Source of the DNA: Glycine soja
Taxonomy: Eukaryota > Streptophyta > Magnoliopsida > Fabales > Fabaceae
DNA: 64,000 nucleotides
Assembly: GCF_004193775.1 (NCBI RefSeq)
Contig: NC_041007.1
Coordinates: 23,649,696 to 23,713,695, forward strand
Direction of reading: 5' to 3'
Made by a program: the position numbers and the translations under genes. Position 1 is the first letter of the stretch. Every line of letters starts with the position of its first letter. This document shows, one piece after another, positions 42,755 through 53,346 of this stretch. A model generated the notes under the pieces. The model was not told the origin of the DNA. It saw only the letters and a list, made by a program, of their open reading frames with translations, and searched no databases.

Positions 42755-43720
42755 AACGCCAAATCTGACGACGAGTCCCTCGAAGGTACTAATACCTGGG
42801 ACCCAACCATCGATTTTGAGCTAGAAACGAATCAGACGGAGGATGAAGAGGACGAGGATGTGGGACTTCCCCCGGAGTTGGAGAAGATAGTTGCCCATGA
42901 AGACCAAGAGATGGGGCCCCATCAAGAAGAGACAAAACTAGTGGACTTAGGAACCGGCAGTGGGAAAAAAGAAGTAAAGATAGGCATGGGTATGACCACA
43001 CCCATCCGTGAAGAATTAACAGCCCTGCTAAAAGACTACCATGACATCTTTGCTTGGTCGTACCAAGATATGCCTGGTTTGAGTTCTGACATTGTACAGC
43101 ACCGATTACCTCTAAATCTCGAGTGTTCCCCGGTAAAACAAAAACTGAGGAGGATGAAGCCCGAGACATCCTTGAAAATAAAAGAAGAGGTAAAGAAACA
43201 ATTTGACGTTGGTTTTTTGGCTGTCGCTCGGTACCCAGAATGGGTTGCCAACATTGTACCAATCCCTAAGAAGGATGGAAAGGTGCGAATGTGTGTGGAT
43301 TATCGGGACTTGAATCGAGCCAGTCCCAAAGACAATTTTCCTTTGCCGCATATCAATATCCTCGTGGATAATACGGCCAATTTCGCTTTGTTTTCCTTCA
43401 TGGATGGTTTCTCCGGTTACAATCAGATAAAAATGGCGCTAGAGGATATGGAAAAGACTACCTTCATCACCCTGTGGGGAACGTTCTATTATAAGGTGAT
43501 GTCCTTTGGACTCAAGAATGCCGGGGCAACTTATCAACGGGCTATGGTAGCTTTGTTCCACGATATGATGCACCAAGAAATCGAGGTCTATGTGGACGAC
43601 ATAATTGCCAAATCTAAGACCGAGGAGGAACACCTTGTCAACCTGCGGAAGTTGTTCGAAAGGCTTAGGAGGTATCAATTGAGGTTAAACCCCACTAAGT
43701 GCACTTTCGGGGTCAAATAA
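42755..43720 (+). CDS. Element C reverse transcriptase, ending at a nonsense codon
   Basis: The frame is open from 42755. It has an acidic linker, then RT blocks VRMCVDYRDLNRASPKDNF, FSFMDGFSGYNQIKM, FGLKNAGATYQRAM and the YVDD catalytic pair (EVYVDDIIAKS). It ends at TAA 43718-43720, where element A has TCA, and homology continues in the same frame at 43727. The RT core looks intact, but the product would lack RNase H and integrase. Confidence 0.86.
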   Translation, partial: NAKSDDESLEGTNTWDPTIDFELETNQTEDEEDEDVGLPPELEKIVAHEDQEMGPHQEETKLVDLGTGSGKKEVKIGMGMTTPIREELTALLKDYHDIFAWSYQDMPGLSSDIVQHRLPLNLECSPVKQKLRRMKPETSLKIKEEVKKQFDVGFLAVARYPEWVANIVPIPKKDGKVRMCVDYRDLNRASPKDNFPLPHINILVDNTANFALFSFMDGFSGYNQIKMALEDMEKTTFITLWGTFYYKVMSFGLKNAGATYQRAMVALFHDMMHQEIEVYVDDIIAKSKTEEEHLVNLRKLFERLRRYQLRLNPTKCTFGVK

Positions 43721-43726
43721 GGGAAA

Positions 43727-45814
43727 TTGCTAGGTTTCATCGTAAGCCAGAAAGGGATTGAGGTGGACCCCGAAAAGGTGAAGGCCATCCTTGAGATGCC
43801 GGAACCCCGTACCGAGAGGCAAGTCCGAGGTTTCCTAGGACGTTTGAATTATATTGCCAGATTCATATCACAGCTCACAGCTATTTGTGAGTCGTTGTTC
43901 AAACTCTTACGCAAAAACCAAACCGTCTGCTGGAACGAGGATTGTCAAGAGGCGTTTGGAAGGATCAAACAATGTCTCATGAACCCTTATGTGCTTATGC
44001 CACCGGTGCCTGGAGGGCCTCTCATCTTGTATATGACGATTTTGGACAAGTCGATGGGATGTATGCTGGGGCAACATGACGAGTCTGGGAAGAAAGAGCG
44101 CGCTGTCTACTACTTGAGTAAGAAGTTCACGGCCTGTGAAATGAATTACTCCCTGCTCAAAAGAACGTGGTGTGCTTTAGTCTGGGCGTCCCAGCTTCTA
44201 AGACAATACATGCTAAGCCATACCACCTGGTTGATATCCAAGATGGACCTGGTTAAGTACATCTTTGAAAAGCCTGCTCTCACAGGACGGATCGCCCGGT
44301 GGCAAGTCTTGCTATCCAAGTTTGATATAGTTTACGTCACCCAAAAGGCGATAAAAGGAAGTGCCTTAGCAGATTATTTGGCTCAGCAGCCTCTCAACGA
44401 CTATAAGCCCATGCATCCCGAATTCCCGGATGAGGACATCATGGCCTTGTTTGAGGAAAAACTAGACGAGGACCGGAACAAGTGGACCGTGTGGTTTGAT
44501 GGAGCGTCAAACGTTCTAGGCCATGGCATTGGAGCCGTATTGGTCTCTCTAGACAATCAATGTATACCTTTCACAGCCAGGCTAGGGTTGGACTGCACCA
44601 ACAATATGGCTGAATATGAAGCGTGTGCCCTGGCTGTCCAGGCGGCAATTGACTCTAATGTCAAACTGCTCAAAGTATACGGGGACTCAGCACTGGTGAT
44701 TCACCAGCTGAGAGGGGAATGGGAAACTAGAGACCCCAAGTTGATACCCTATAAAGCCTATATCAAGGAGTTGGCTGATTCCTTTGATGAGATCTCCTTC
44801 CATCATGTTCCCCGGGAGGAAAATCAAATGGCAAATGCGCTTGCTACTTTGCCGTCCATGTTCCAGCTAACATCGCACGGGGACCTACCATACATTGACT
44901 TCTGGTGTTGTGGCAGACTCGTGCATTGTTGTCAGGTGGAAGAGGAACGGGACGGTAAGCCATGGTATTTCAATATCAAGCAATTCGTTATAAGCAAAGA
45001 ATACCCACCGGGGGCTTCCGACAATGATAAAAGGACATTGAGGAGATTGGCGGTCGGTTTCTTCATGAGCGGGAGCATACTATATAAAAGAAACCATGAC
45101 ATGACTCTCCTGCGATGCATGGATGCCAAAGAGGCGAACCATATGATTGAGGAAGTCCACGAGGGTTCGTTTGGAACGCACACCAATGGGCATGCTATGG
45201 CCAGGAAGATCCTAAGAGCAGGTTATTACTGGCTCACCGTGGAAAGTGATTGTTGCATCCATGTAAGGAAATGCCATAAATGTCAAGCATTCATGGACAA
45301 TGTCAATGCTCCGCCACATCCCCTGAATGTCATGTCCGCCCCTTGGCCTTTTTCCATGTGGGGGATAGACATCATAGGGGCCATCGAACCCAAGGCTTCG
45401 AACGGTCATCGCTTCATTCTCGTGGCAATAGATTATTTCACCAAATGGGTCGAAGCGGCTTCCTACACCAATTTCACAAGGAGTGTAGTGGTCAGATTCA
45501 TAAAGAGGGAGCTGATTTGTCGGTATGGACTCCCTAGGAAGATCATTACTGACAATGGCACCAATCTGAATAACAAGATGATGCAGGAAATGTGCACGGA
45601 TTTCAAAATCCATCATCACAATTCCACACCCTACCGACCAAAGATGAACGGAGCTGTGGAAGCAGCCAACATGAATATTAAGAAAATTATTCAGAAGATG
45701 AAAGTGTCATACAAAGATTGGCATGAGATGTTGCCTTTTGCCTTGCATGGATACCGAACTTCTGTACGAACTTCTACTGGGGCAACACCATACTCCTTAG
45801 TTTATGGAATGTAA
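43727..45814 (+). CDS. Element C RNase H, second RNase H and integrase
   Basis: 695 codons, in frame with the RT above. Residues 1-60 are the RT connection domain (FLGRLNYIARFI), 85-220 the RT-linked RNase H, and 250-375 the second RNase H with D258, E296 and D320; its last catalytic residue is changed, ENQMANAL with N370 (codon 44834) where other copies have D. Integrase has its zinc region near 478-520 and an intact DDE triad D548, D609, E645. The frame ends at TAA 45812-45814 (VYGM-stop), a defect shared with element E. It is the longest continuous pol segment in the window. Confidence 0.88.
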   Translation: MLGFIVSQKGIEVDPEKVKAILEMPEPRTERQVRGFLGRLNYIARFISQLTAICESLFKLLRKNQTVCWNEDCQEAFGRIKQCLMNPYVLMPPVPGGPLILYMTILDKSMGCMLGQHDESGKKERAVYYLSKKFTACEMNYSLLKRTWCALVWASQLLRQYMLSHTTWLISKMDLVKYIFEKPALTGRIARWQVLLSKFDIVYVTQKAIKGSALADYLAQQPLNDYKPMHPEFPDEDIMALFEEKLDEDRNKWTVWFDGASNVLGHGIGAVLVSLDNQCIPFTARLGLDCTNNMAEYEACALAVQAAIDSNVKLLKVYGDSALVIHQLRGEWETRDPKLIPYKAYIKELADSFDEISFHHVPREENQMANALATLPSMFQLTSHGDLPYIDFWCCGRLVHCCQVEEERDGKPWYFNIKQFVISKEYPPGASDNDKRTLRRLAVGFFMSGSILYKRNHDMTLLRCMDAKEANHMIEEVHEGSFGTHTNGHAMARKILRAGYYWLTVESDCCIHVRKCHKCQAFMDNVNAPPHPLNVMSAPWPFSMWGIDIIGAIEPKASNGHRFILVAIDYFTKWVEAASYTNFTRSVVVRFIKRELICRYGLPRKIITDNGTNLNNKMMQEMCTDFKIHHHNSTPYRPKMNGAVEAANMNIKKIIQKMKVSYKDWHEMLPFALHGYRTSVRTSTGATPYSLVYGM

Positions 45815-46203
45815 GCGGTACTCCCATTTGAGGTAGAGGTCCCTTCCCAGAGGATACTAGCAGAATCGGGCTTAGAAGAATCAGAGTGGGCTCAAACACG
45901 CTACGACCAACACAACCTTATTGAAGGTAAGTGCTTGACGGCCATGGGTGCCTGTATAAACAAAGAATGAAGAATGTGTTCGACAAGAAGGTGTGCTTGC
46001 ACAAGTTCCATGAGGGGGACCTTGTGTTGAAAAAGATGTCCCACACTGTTAAAGATAATCGAGGGAAGTGGGCCCCGAACTACGAAGGACCTTTCGTCGT
46101 GAAAAGGGCTTTTTCCGGAGGGGCCCTGGTCCATACCAACATGGATGGCGAGGAGCTACCTTTACCCGTGAACTCTGATGTTGTCAAGCGATACTACGCT
46201 TAG
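45815..46203 (+). pseudogene. Element C integrase C-terminus, frameshifted
   Basis: After the stop, the frame continues to a 7 bp deletion at about 45941-45949 between two GCCATG words, present also in E. The last ORF segment (45931-46203) holds the C-terminal module KWAPNYEGPF and ends KRYYA. Confidence 0.75.
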
Positions 46204-47076
46204 AATATGGGGCAATTGAGGATAGCACAACATGTTCTTTTATATTTATGTGTTCTTCTTGGTTTCCCCCAGGGATTCCTGTCTGCTGTATATTTCTCGT
46301 CACAGTCTTTTAAAAGAAGAGAACATGAGTTTGAGACTTCAGTCCTCACTTTGTGTACTTTAAACCATGTGCAGTTGTGATAACCTGAGCCTTTTCACTC
46401 AGTCCATGGGATGCCCCAAGCGTTTAATTAAAACTGAACCTAACCTGCTTTCACTAAAATGATTGTTGCATTTGAAAACACTCATGCATACACATACGCA
46501 TGCATATTTTGTGATAACAGGGGCAGAATCGTCTTAGGCAGTGGTCAGATGCCGGGACGAAGCTGAAGGCAGAAACCAATCAAGGTAAAACAGTAGCGCG
46601 GCCACAGTTTTCCGCGCAATGTCGTTTCTTGCTTTCAGGTGCTTAGGGACGGACGCAAGTAGAGGCTAGGGTCATGACTGATAGATCGTCATCCCTTGCC
46701 TAGCTCTGGACAAACGGAAAGTGCCGCTGGGAGGCAACCTAGTATCCTTTAAATTCCCAGTAATTATTACTGTTGTGTCTTTAAAGTAAATATTGGATGC
46801 CTAATCTACCCTAAAGGGGTTCGAGTAAGCGAACGCCGACCTGTAAAGAGCCATACTTATTTCTTCCCAAAAAAAAAATGCAGGTCAGCTCACCTGGGCG
46901 AGCAACCCCTGCACGAGGGTGGTTAAAAAGGGGGAGGGGGGAAGGTTTCTGCACCCAAAAACTCTCCCCCCTCATTCAAAAAATGAAAGCTACGGGATTC
47001 ACGAGTTTTGCAGCCCTTAGGTCACAATTTTTCTGCGTTTTTTATTCCATTTTGCATTATTATTCATCTCCAACAT
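46204..47076 (+). promoter_or_regulatory. Post-integrase block and internal promoter-like module (element C)
   Basis: Equivalent to 5884-6773 of A, with splice-like sites near 46519, 46584 and 46639. A partly decayed GC palindrome (GCTCACCTGGGCGAGC, about 46885-46900) is followed by GGTTAAAAAG and the donor CAT|GTAAGTA at 47077. Confidence 0.42.
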
Positions 47077-48047
47077 GTAAGTACGTCATTCTTGGGCTCT
47101 CTAGCTTTCCATTGATGTATTTTGGTGCTCTAAGTTGCATGTATTTGCTCAAAAATGTGAGGGATTTATCCTTGAATTGTTGCTTGTTTTTGTTGAATTG
47201 AGGGGTTGTAGGGGATGGCCCTAGGCCTATGGTGCATTCTGAGATAATGGGGCATGCCACATTGCCCCCATTCCCTTGCTATTCATGCCCAAACATGCGC
47301 CCACCAAGTGTTCGGTGAAATGCCTCAATGGCATTTGCGCATAATTTTGTGAAACTTAGCTTGTGGAACGAATTATGCACATATGGTTGCCATTGTGAGT
47401 GTGTGGGCAGTTTTGTAGAAGCTAGACTAAAGTGCTGGAAGCATGACTTACGCCTAGGAATCTAAGTTTTTGGTTTTGAATGTAAAAGATGCATGAATAT
47501 TAGAACATGTTTGAGAGGATTTTGACTAGAATTTGAATTTGCTGCCTCATGAGGAATACCTTGCACCTAGGTAGCATGAAAAATACCTTTCAATAGTATG
47601 TACATATGTGAATATATAGCATGAAAATACCTTGCAAAGTGTGTGAATATATAGCATGAAAATGCCTTGCAAAGTGTGTGAATATATAGCATGAAAATGC
47701 CTTGCAAAGTGTGTGAATATATAGCAAAAAATGCCTTTCAAAATATGTATATTTATGAGTAGGTAGCATAAGGAGCCTTTCAAAAATGTGCATATATGTG
47801 GGATGTAGCATGAAAACGTTTGTCAAAAACATACATGGATGTGTGTCATAAAATTCCTTTTACAAAAAAAAAATTTGTGTGTGTAAATGCATGTATATAG
47901 ATATGTGTCATAAAATAGCACATGCCCCAATGTGATTGTTTTGTAAAGTGCATGTTGACACTCGCACCATATAAGTGTTGTTTGGCTCTTGTTTGTAATG
48001 ATTGGTATTTCCTTGTAAATTAACTTTCCAAATGTTTGTCCTCGCAG
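47077..48047 (+). other. Candidate leader intron of the lost T32 gene (element C)
   Basis: 971 nt from GTAAGTA to TGTCCTCGCAG. It includes three ~36 bp minisatellite copies (CATGAAAATGCCTTGCAAAG) at about 47625-47730. No gene. Confidence 0.5.
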
Positions 48048-49080
48048 GAGATGAATGCACATATTGATAAAAGAACATATTTTGGAAACACTGGGTTGAC
48101 TAAAGTAGAGAAAATGAATTATGAGCCCTAGCATCACATGACCAAAAAAAATTTCGACACTTGAGTGTCCACATAGGTGCATGCATGACTAGTTTTGCAT
48201 AAAATTTCCAAATCATCGTTGTTTCATTTGTGTTATGGAAATAATGTGGGACATCCCCTTTTATCCTTGAACCAAACCAAACCCTGACATATATCATGTC
48301 CAGCCGTTCTACAAGCCTTGAGCCAAAATCCCAACTTACCATAAACCTTGCCCTCGGAAGAAAACAAAAAAGAAAAGTTTCCAATCAAAAGAGTGGGAGA
48401 AAACAAAAAGAGAAAATTCCCAATCAAAGATTGAGAGAAAGCAAAAAGAAAGGAAAGAAAATTCCCGATCAAGGATCGAAAGAAAACAGAAGAAATACGC
48501 AAAAAGGTCTTTGGACCAGACAATATCTGAACAATACAGACTTACCACCAAGTAAACAAAAAAGAAAGGAAACCATGACCTAAAGTGGTCCTCTCCCTTC
48601 GATTGCCAACCAAAATCCTGTGCGTCGGTGGCTTGTTCACCTCACACTAAACAAAAATAGAAAAGGAAAAGGCCAAGAACACTCAAAGCCAAAGTTCCCA
48701 CCAAAAAAACACCATTCCCAAGAAAAAGTCCTACTGATCCATGATCACGCATGTAATATTTGATTTGATAGGAAATGATTTTCAAAATCAAGTCATGACA
48801 TATCTATGGTTCGGAATTAGGATGAAACACTTACCTGTGTGAGATCGATACACTTCAAGTGATTTTCTTCTATTTTTCTTGAACCCAATGTTTCCTCTAA
48901 ATGGTCATTTAGAAACAATATGCTAACATCCAAAATCTCATTTATGGTTATGAGAAGATTTCATCAGCACACTCCCTTTCCCCAGTAGACACATAGTTTT
49001 TCATCCGAAAAGTATATGTTGCTCTGATTAGTTGGAAGTTTTGTCTCTTTACTAAAGCATTTATGTAAGCTACATTGGAG
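48048..49080 (+). other. 3' non-coding region of element C, N-like, T32 missing
   Basis: Begins right after the acceptor CTCGCAG with GAGATGAATGCACATATTG and is similar to the reverse complement of 17740-18790 in N and, more distantly, to B from about 36470. It includes the purine-rich tract (about 48355-48510) with TTCCCAATCAAAGATTGAG hairpins. No gene. Confidence 0.62.
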
Positions 49081-50267
49081 CTTGTAGGCCTAAGATCTTC
49101 TTCATCAATGGATTCCTTTGCTTTTTGGAAGATAAATGGCAGCGGAATGGAGAAGGAATAGAGAAAGGAGATGCCACTTCAAGGAGAAGATGAGTCTAGA
49201 AGAAGCTCACCACCATAGGAGGCCATGGATAAGAGCTTGGAGGAAGAAGGAGATGAATGAAGAGAGAGGGAGAGAAGAGCACGAAATTTTGTGCTCTAAA
49301 AGAGCTTTGAAATCTGAAGTTAATATTCAAATGATCAAAGTTAAAAAAAAATGCACACACATGACCTCTATTTATAGCCTAAGTGTCACACTAAATTGGA
49401 GGGAAATTTGAATTTCAATTCAAATTTCACTTGAATTTGAAATTGAATTTGTGGAGCCAAACTTTGGAGCCAAAATTTTGCTAATTATTATTAGTGAATT
49501 TTAGTTATGGTTCAGCCCACTAATCCAAGATCAATTCCAAGATTCTCCACTAAGTGGGCTTAGGTGTCATGAGGCATGTAAAGCATGAAGGGCATGCACA
49601 AAGTGTGACTATATGATGTGGCAATGGGGTGTAGTAAGCAAATGCTCACCTCCCCCTCTAAAATTTAATTGGATTGGGCTTCTACCAATTCAATTAAATT
49701 TATTTCCAACCACACACATCAAATATGCACTTAGTGCATGTGAAATTATGAAACTACCCCTAATACAAAAACTAGTCTAGGTGCACTAAAATACAAGGGC
49801 TGAAAAATCCTATATTTCTAGGGTACCCTACCTACAATATGGAGCCCTAAATACAAGGATCAAATATAATGACATCCTAGTCTAATATGTACAAAGAGAA
49901 TTGGACCCAAACTTGGCCCACGGGCTCAGAAATCTACCCTGAGGTTCATGAGAACCCTAGGGCCTTCTTCAACAGCTCTAGCCCAATCCTCTTGGAGCTT
50001 CTTGCTCATGGCTCTAGTGACTGGTCCCTTCCTAGGGAGGATTGCATCATCCCCTTCTCCTTGAAAAGGATTTGACCTCAAATCTGTTAGTTCCTCCTCC
50101 TCAATATCAGCTCCACCTGCAAAAGGAATTAAATCAGAAATGTTAAAAGTGGTGCTGACTCCATACTCTTCTGGGAGGTCCAACCTATAGGCATTGTTAT
50201 TGATCCTCTCCAAAACCTGAAAAGGTCCATCCCCTCTAGGGCTAAGCTTGGATTTTCTTTTAGTAGG
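49081..50267 (-). mobile_element. Fragment of a different Ty3/gypsy element: integrase C-terminus and adjoining 3' region
   Basis: The - strand ORF 50273-49926 matches the C-terminal end of Ty3/gypsy integrases (SPRGDGPFQVLERINNNAYR, then TFNISDLIPF and SNPFQGEGDDAILP), not of the Ogre type. AT-rich sequence with tandem-like AATTCAATTAAATT words, probably UTR and LTR, continues to about 49081. At 50268 an Ogre-type LTR begins, consistent with insertion of element D into this older element. The right-hand remainder is not in the window. Confidence 0.7.
49926..50267 (-). pseudogene. Integrase C-terminal fragment of non-Ogre gypsy element
   Basis: About 114 codons of coding sequence, cut upstream by element D; the apparent first codons extend into the LTR of D by chance. 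It contains the GDGPFQVLERI module typical of Ty3/gypsy integrase tails and ends with KKLQEDWARAVEEGPRVLMNL. The catalytic core is absent. Confidence 0.72.
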
Positions 50268-51595
50268 TGTCATACCCTAATTTCGTCCGGGGACCATTGT
50301 TTGATGACATGCAACCTTTGTTTGACCGCTTCGAGGTACTGGGCACCCTTTGTTGCACAATACGTGAAGTTCTGAGACATGTTGGAAATCAAAAGGAAGT
50401 ATTGTTACGCAATCCGTGAGTTTCTGTAACATTCCGAAAGCTAAAAAAGGAGTAATTACATGACCCGTAAGGTTTCGTAACCTTACGGAAAGAAAACAAG
50501 TATCATCACGAAATTCGTAAAGTTTCGTAACGTTACGGAAAAAGAATCACCAAAAAAGCAAAGGGGGTGTATTTAGTAAAAAAGGGGTGCAAATAGCAAC
50601 CAGGCCCACTTGGGCCTTCCAGATTGTTCCTTCCGAAGGCGGTTGCTTCTGGAGGAAGTAACCTGGCTCGCGTGGGCGAGCTGGGTGGGAAGCTCCTCCC
50701 CTATTTTCCTAAAAATAGAGGGAGGAGTGAAGAAGAAAAGGGTTCATCCTTCTTGGCATTTCGTAATCACTTAAAATTAGTGAGGAAAATTTTTTCCATG
50801 AAGAAAATCCAAGCCGAGGCGCTTCCGTAACATTTCCGTGGGTGATTTCGGGAAGATTTTAAACCGTTCTTCGCCGTTCATCGTTCGTTCTTCGTCGTTC
50901 TTCGGTCTTCAACCGGTAAGTTCCCGAAATCGAACTTTTCAATTCATTCTATGTACCCTTGGTGGTCCCCACTTGTTTCGCGTGCTTTTATTTTCATTTC
51001 ATTTACTTTCCGTACCCCCTTTTGACGTGTTTTAGTCATTTTCTCGCCTAATCAAAAAGTAAAATAAATTTCCACCGATCATTTGATTTGTAATATCCGT
51101 TAATTTCTGTTAAAATGAAATCTGACCGTTCGGTCATGCCGTAACCACGTTGGAAACCAAAAAGAGGTAAAATAATAATATAATAATCAAAAAATATCTT
51201 TTAGTAAAATAAACAAAAAAAAAGCAATCGGACGTTTCTCTTTGGGATTTCTCTTTCTTAATTGAATTGACTAATAACTAAAGTGAAACTAAGGCTAAAA
51301 TCCACTCGCAAAGTCAAGCTCATCCGCAAAAAAAATCACTAAAAAGGATTTTAAGGTTCAATACCTCAGTTTTTCTTACCAAGTAAAAATGGATCATTTT
51401 TAAGGTCCAACGCCTTAAAAAGACCACATTCCAAGTAAAAAGAATCGCTTGATTCGCCCTTTAGAAAGAACTACGTAGGTCTGATTTCCTCTTCGATGGA
51501 GGGTACGTTGGAGCAAGAGCCCTTCTTTTGTCGACCTCAAAAATAAAAAAGAAATAAAAGTTTAGGTACACAATTCTAAAATTAAGGTTGTTTTC
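50268..51595 (+). repeat. 5' LTR of element D, 3' end deleted
   Basis: Starts TGTCATACCC and matches the LTR at 62699 over its visible length. The palindrome is slightly altered (GCTCGCGTGGGCGAGC, about 50667), the TATA box is changed to CTAAAAATAG, and the leader donor is ACCG|GTAAGTTC at 50915/50916. The U5 end, LTR terminus and primer-binding site are missing; sequence passes directly into the leader near 51595-51640. Confidence 0.82.
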
Positions 51596-52188
51596 CACAT
51601 TTTTACACTGCATTCTAAGCACCCACGGGTTTGAGTAAAAAAAAAGGGGCCCTATACCCGGGTTCATGGAAATCTAAGGAGTGGAGGTGAATCTATGGTC
51701 ATGCTAGGTCTCCGACTTGCTTGACAATAGTGAAACCTCATCTAGAGCTTTCTCTCTTTATAATGTGTTGTCGCTGGTATTCCATACCGCCGCAATATTA
51801 TTATCTTGAGTGATGATACCTCTAGAAAACAGTCATGTGAGATATGGATCATTGGGAGTAGTTTTAGAGACCCCTAGATATTATCCTATAGGACCCCAAA
51901 TAGGGGCATTGAGCAAACACGCTCTGTGCCATTTGTTCTCATGCATTCTTCTATGAATAGCACATAAATTATAGTTTTGCTGTATAGCTAGTGATATTTT
52001 GTCTCTCTAGAGTAATGCGTCACTTTTTAATGCATACGTTGGGGTGCTGCAATGCCTAGAACATAGTATTAAAGAGATGGATCTTTTTCGGTCTCGTATA
52101 TGTAAATTACCACTTGTTTTTCTTTTCATTTCATGCATGCGCATTGCATCATTCATATCGGAGCCTTGATTCACCCTTTTTTAGGTAA
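51596..52188 (+). other. Leader of element D up to the DUF7745 ATG
   Basis: No gene. The stretch from about 51645 matches the leader of N (GGGCCCTATACCCGGGTTCA). It ends in TTCACCCTTTTTTAG|GTAA immediately before the ATG at 52189, a good 3' splice site, giving a candidate leader intron 50916-52184. Confidence 0.6.
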
Positions 52189-53346
52189 ATGATAGGGACA
52201 AATCAAAACGGAAAAAGATTCTATCAAGTCAAGATTAAGGGCCTAGATGTCACCAGCCTTAAGGAGTTGGGATGGTTGATGGGACCCCTCCAAAGGCAAG
52301 CCTTTCGCAAAGTGTACGGAAAGATTTTAGATTTGACCACAGCGGAGGTATTTACGGAAGCCATTGTATCCCTTGCCCAATACTATGACCAGCCGTTGAG
52401 ATGCTTCACGTCTGGGGACTTCCAAATAGTACCGACTATTGAAGAATTTGAGGAGATTTTAGGATGTCCTCTTGGGGGAAGAAAACCGTATCTTTTCTCC
52501 GGGTTTCTTCCCTCCTTGAGCAAGATTGCAGCTGTGGTCGGAGATTCAGCGAGAGAGTTGGATCGTATGAAGCAAACTCGAAACGGCGTAGTGGGCCTAC
52601 TGCGGAAATACTTGGAAGGCAAGGCAAGGGATATGGCGACTCAAGAAGAATGGGTCCTGTTTGCGGATATACTAGCTTTGCTAATCTTTGGGGTTGTCCT
52701 CTTTCCGAACGTGGATGGTTTGGTGGACCTAGCCGCAATTGATGCTTTCCTTGCATATCACCATAGCAAGGAGAGTCTGGTGGTAGCTATCTTGGTGGAC
52801 TTATTTGATACATTTGACCGAAGGTGCGAGAAGAACAGCGCACGGATTGTCTGTTGTTTACCCGCTCTTTGTGTGTGGTTGGTTTCGCACCTATTCCAAC
52901 AAGACATAAGGCACCCGTGTCCACTTCAAAGTTATTGCTCGTGCGTCGAAAAGAGAAGAGTAGATGGGACCCATACTTGGCTGGGATAGGAGGCAACACA
53001 ATCAACTGGTTTCCTCGATGGAAGGAAGGAAAAGAGGGAGTTCTCTTCTCATGTGGGGACTACCCAAACGTTCCATTGATAGGGACGAGGGGTTGTATTA
53101 ACTATAATCCCGCACTTGCCATAAGACAGTTAGGGTACCCCATGAGGGGAGCACCGACGGAAGAGAGCCTCTCGCCTTTCCTTGTGAGAGATTTCGGCGC
53201 GCAAAGTCTCAAGATTGTACAAAGAGTCCAAGAGGTGTGGGAAAGCCCGTTAAGGAAAGATAAAGAACTTAGGGGCATCTGTAATGGCATCATCGGTGGT
53301 TATCATGAATGGCTAAGAGTTCATACACGAGGGTTAGATTGGCTCT
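52189..53346 (+). pseudogene. DUF7745-like ORF1 of element D, frameshifted and truncated
   Basis: The frame from ATG 52189 (four bases after a splice acceptor) gives about 260 codons of a plant DUF7745-type protein: KGLDVTSLKELGWLMGPL, YYDQPLRCFTSGDF, PTIEEFEEILGCPLGG, VVLFPNVDGLVDLAAIDAFL. One base is missing near 52965 relative to N. The remaining homology (GNTINWFPRWKEG to GYHEWLRVHTRGLDWL) lies in the frame ending 53360. Coding homology ends at about 53346, where repeat R2 begins, so the coiled-coil tail seen in N is absent. Function unknown. The N-terminus is complete and confirms that N's own ORF1 lost its first ~70 codons from frame. Confidence 0.8.

Larger units (their letters stand above)
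39066..49080 (+). mobile_element. Element C: Ogre/Tat-like retrotransposon, nearly full gag-pol, no T32, no own 5' LTR end
   Basis: Gag through integrase is collinear with A and mostly in frame. Its 5' side is fused to the truncated LTR of B at 39065/39066. Its 3' side has lost the T32 ORF and continues at 48048 with 3' non-coding sequence most like that of N. It ends near 49080 against a different gypsy fragment, without a tandem array, polypurine tract or 3' LTR. Confidence 0.8.

Noticed and set aside
49136..49411. Arginine/glutamate-rich 91-codon frame
   Set aside because: It is in the probable LTR/UTR of the older gypsy fragment, of low complexity, with no homology I recognise.
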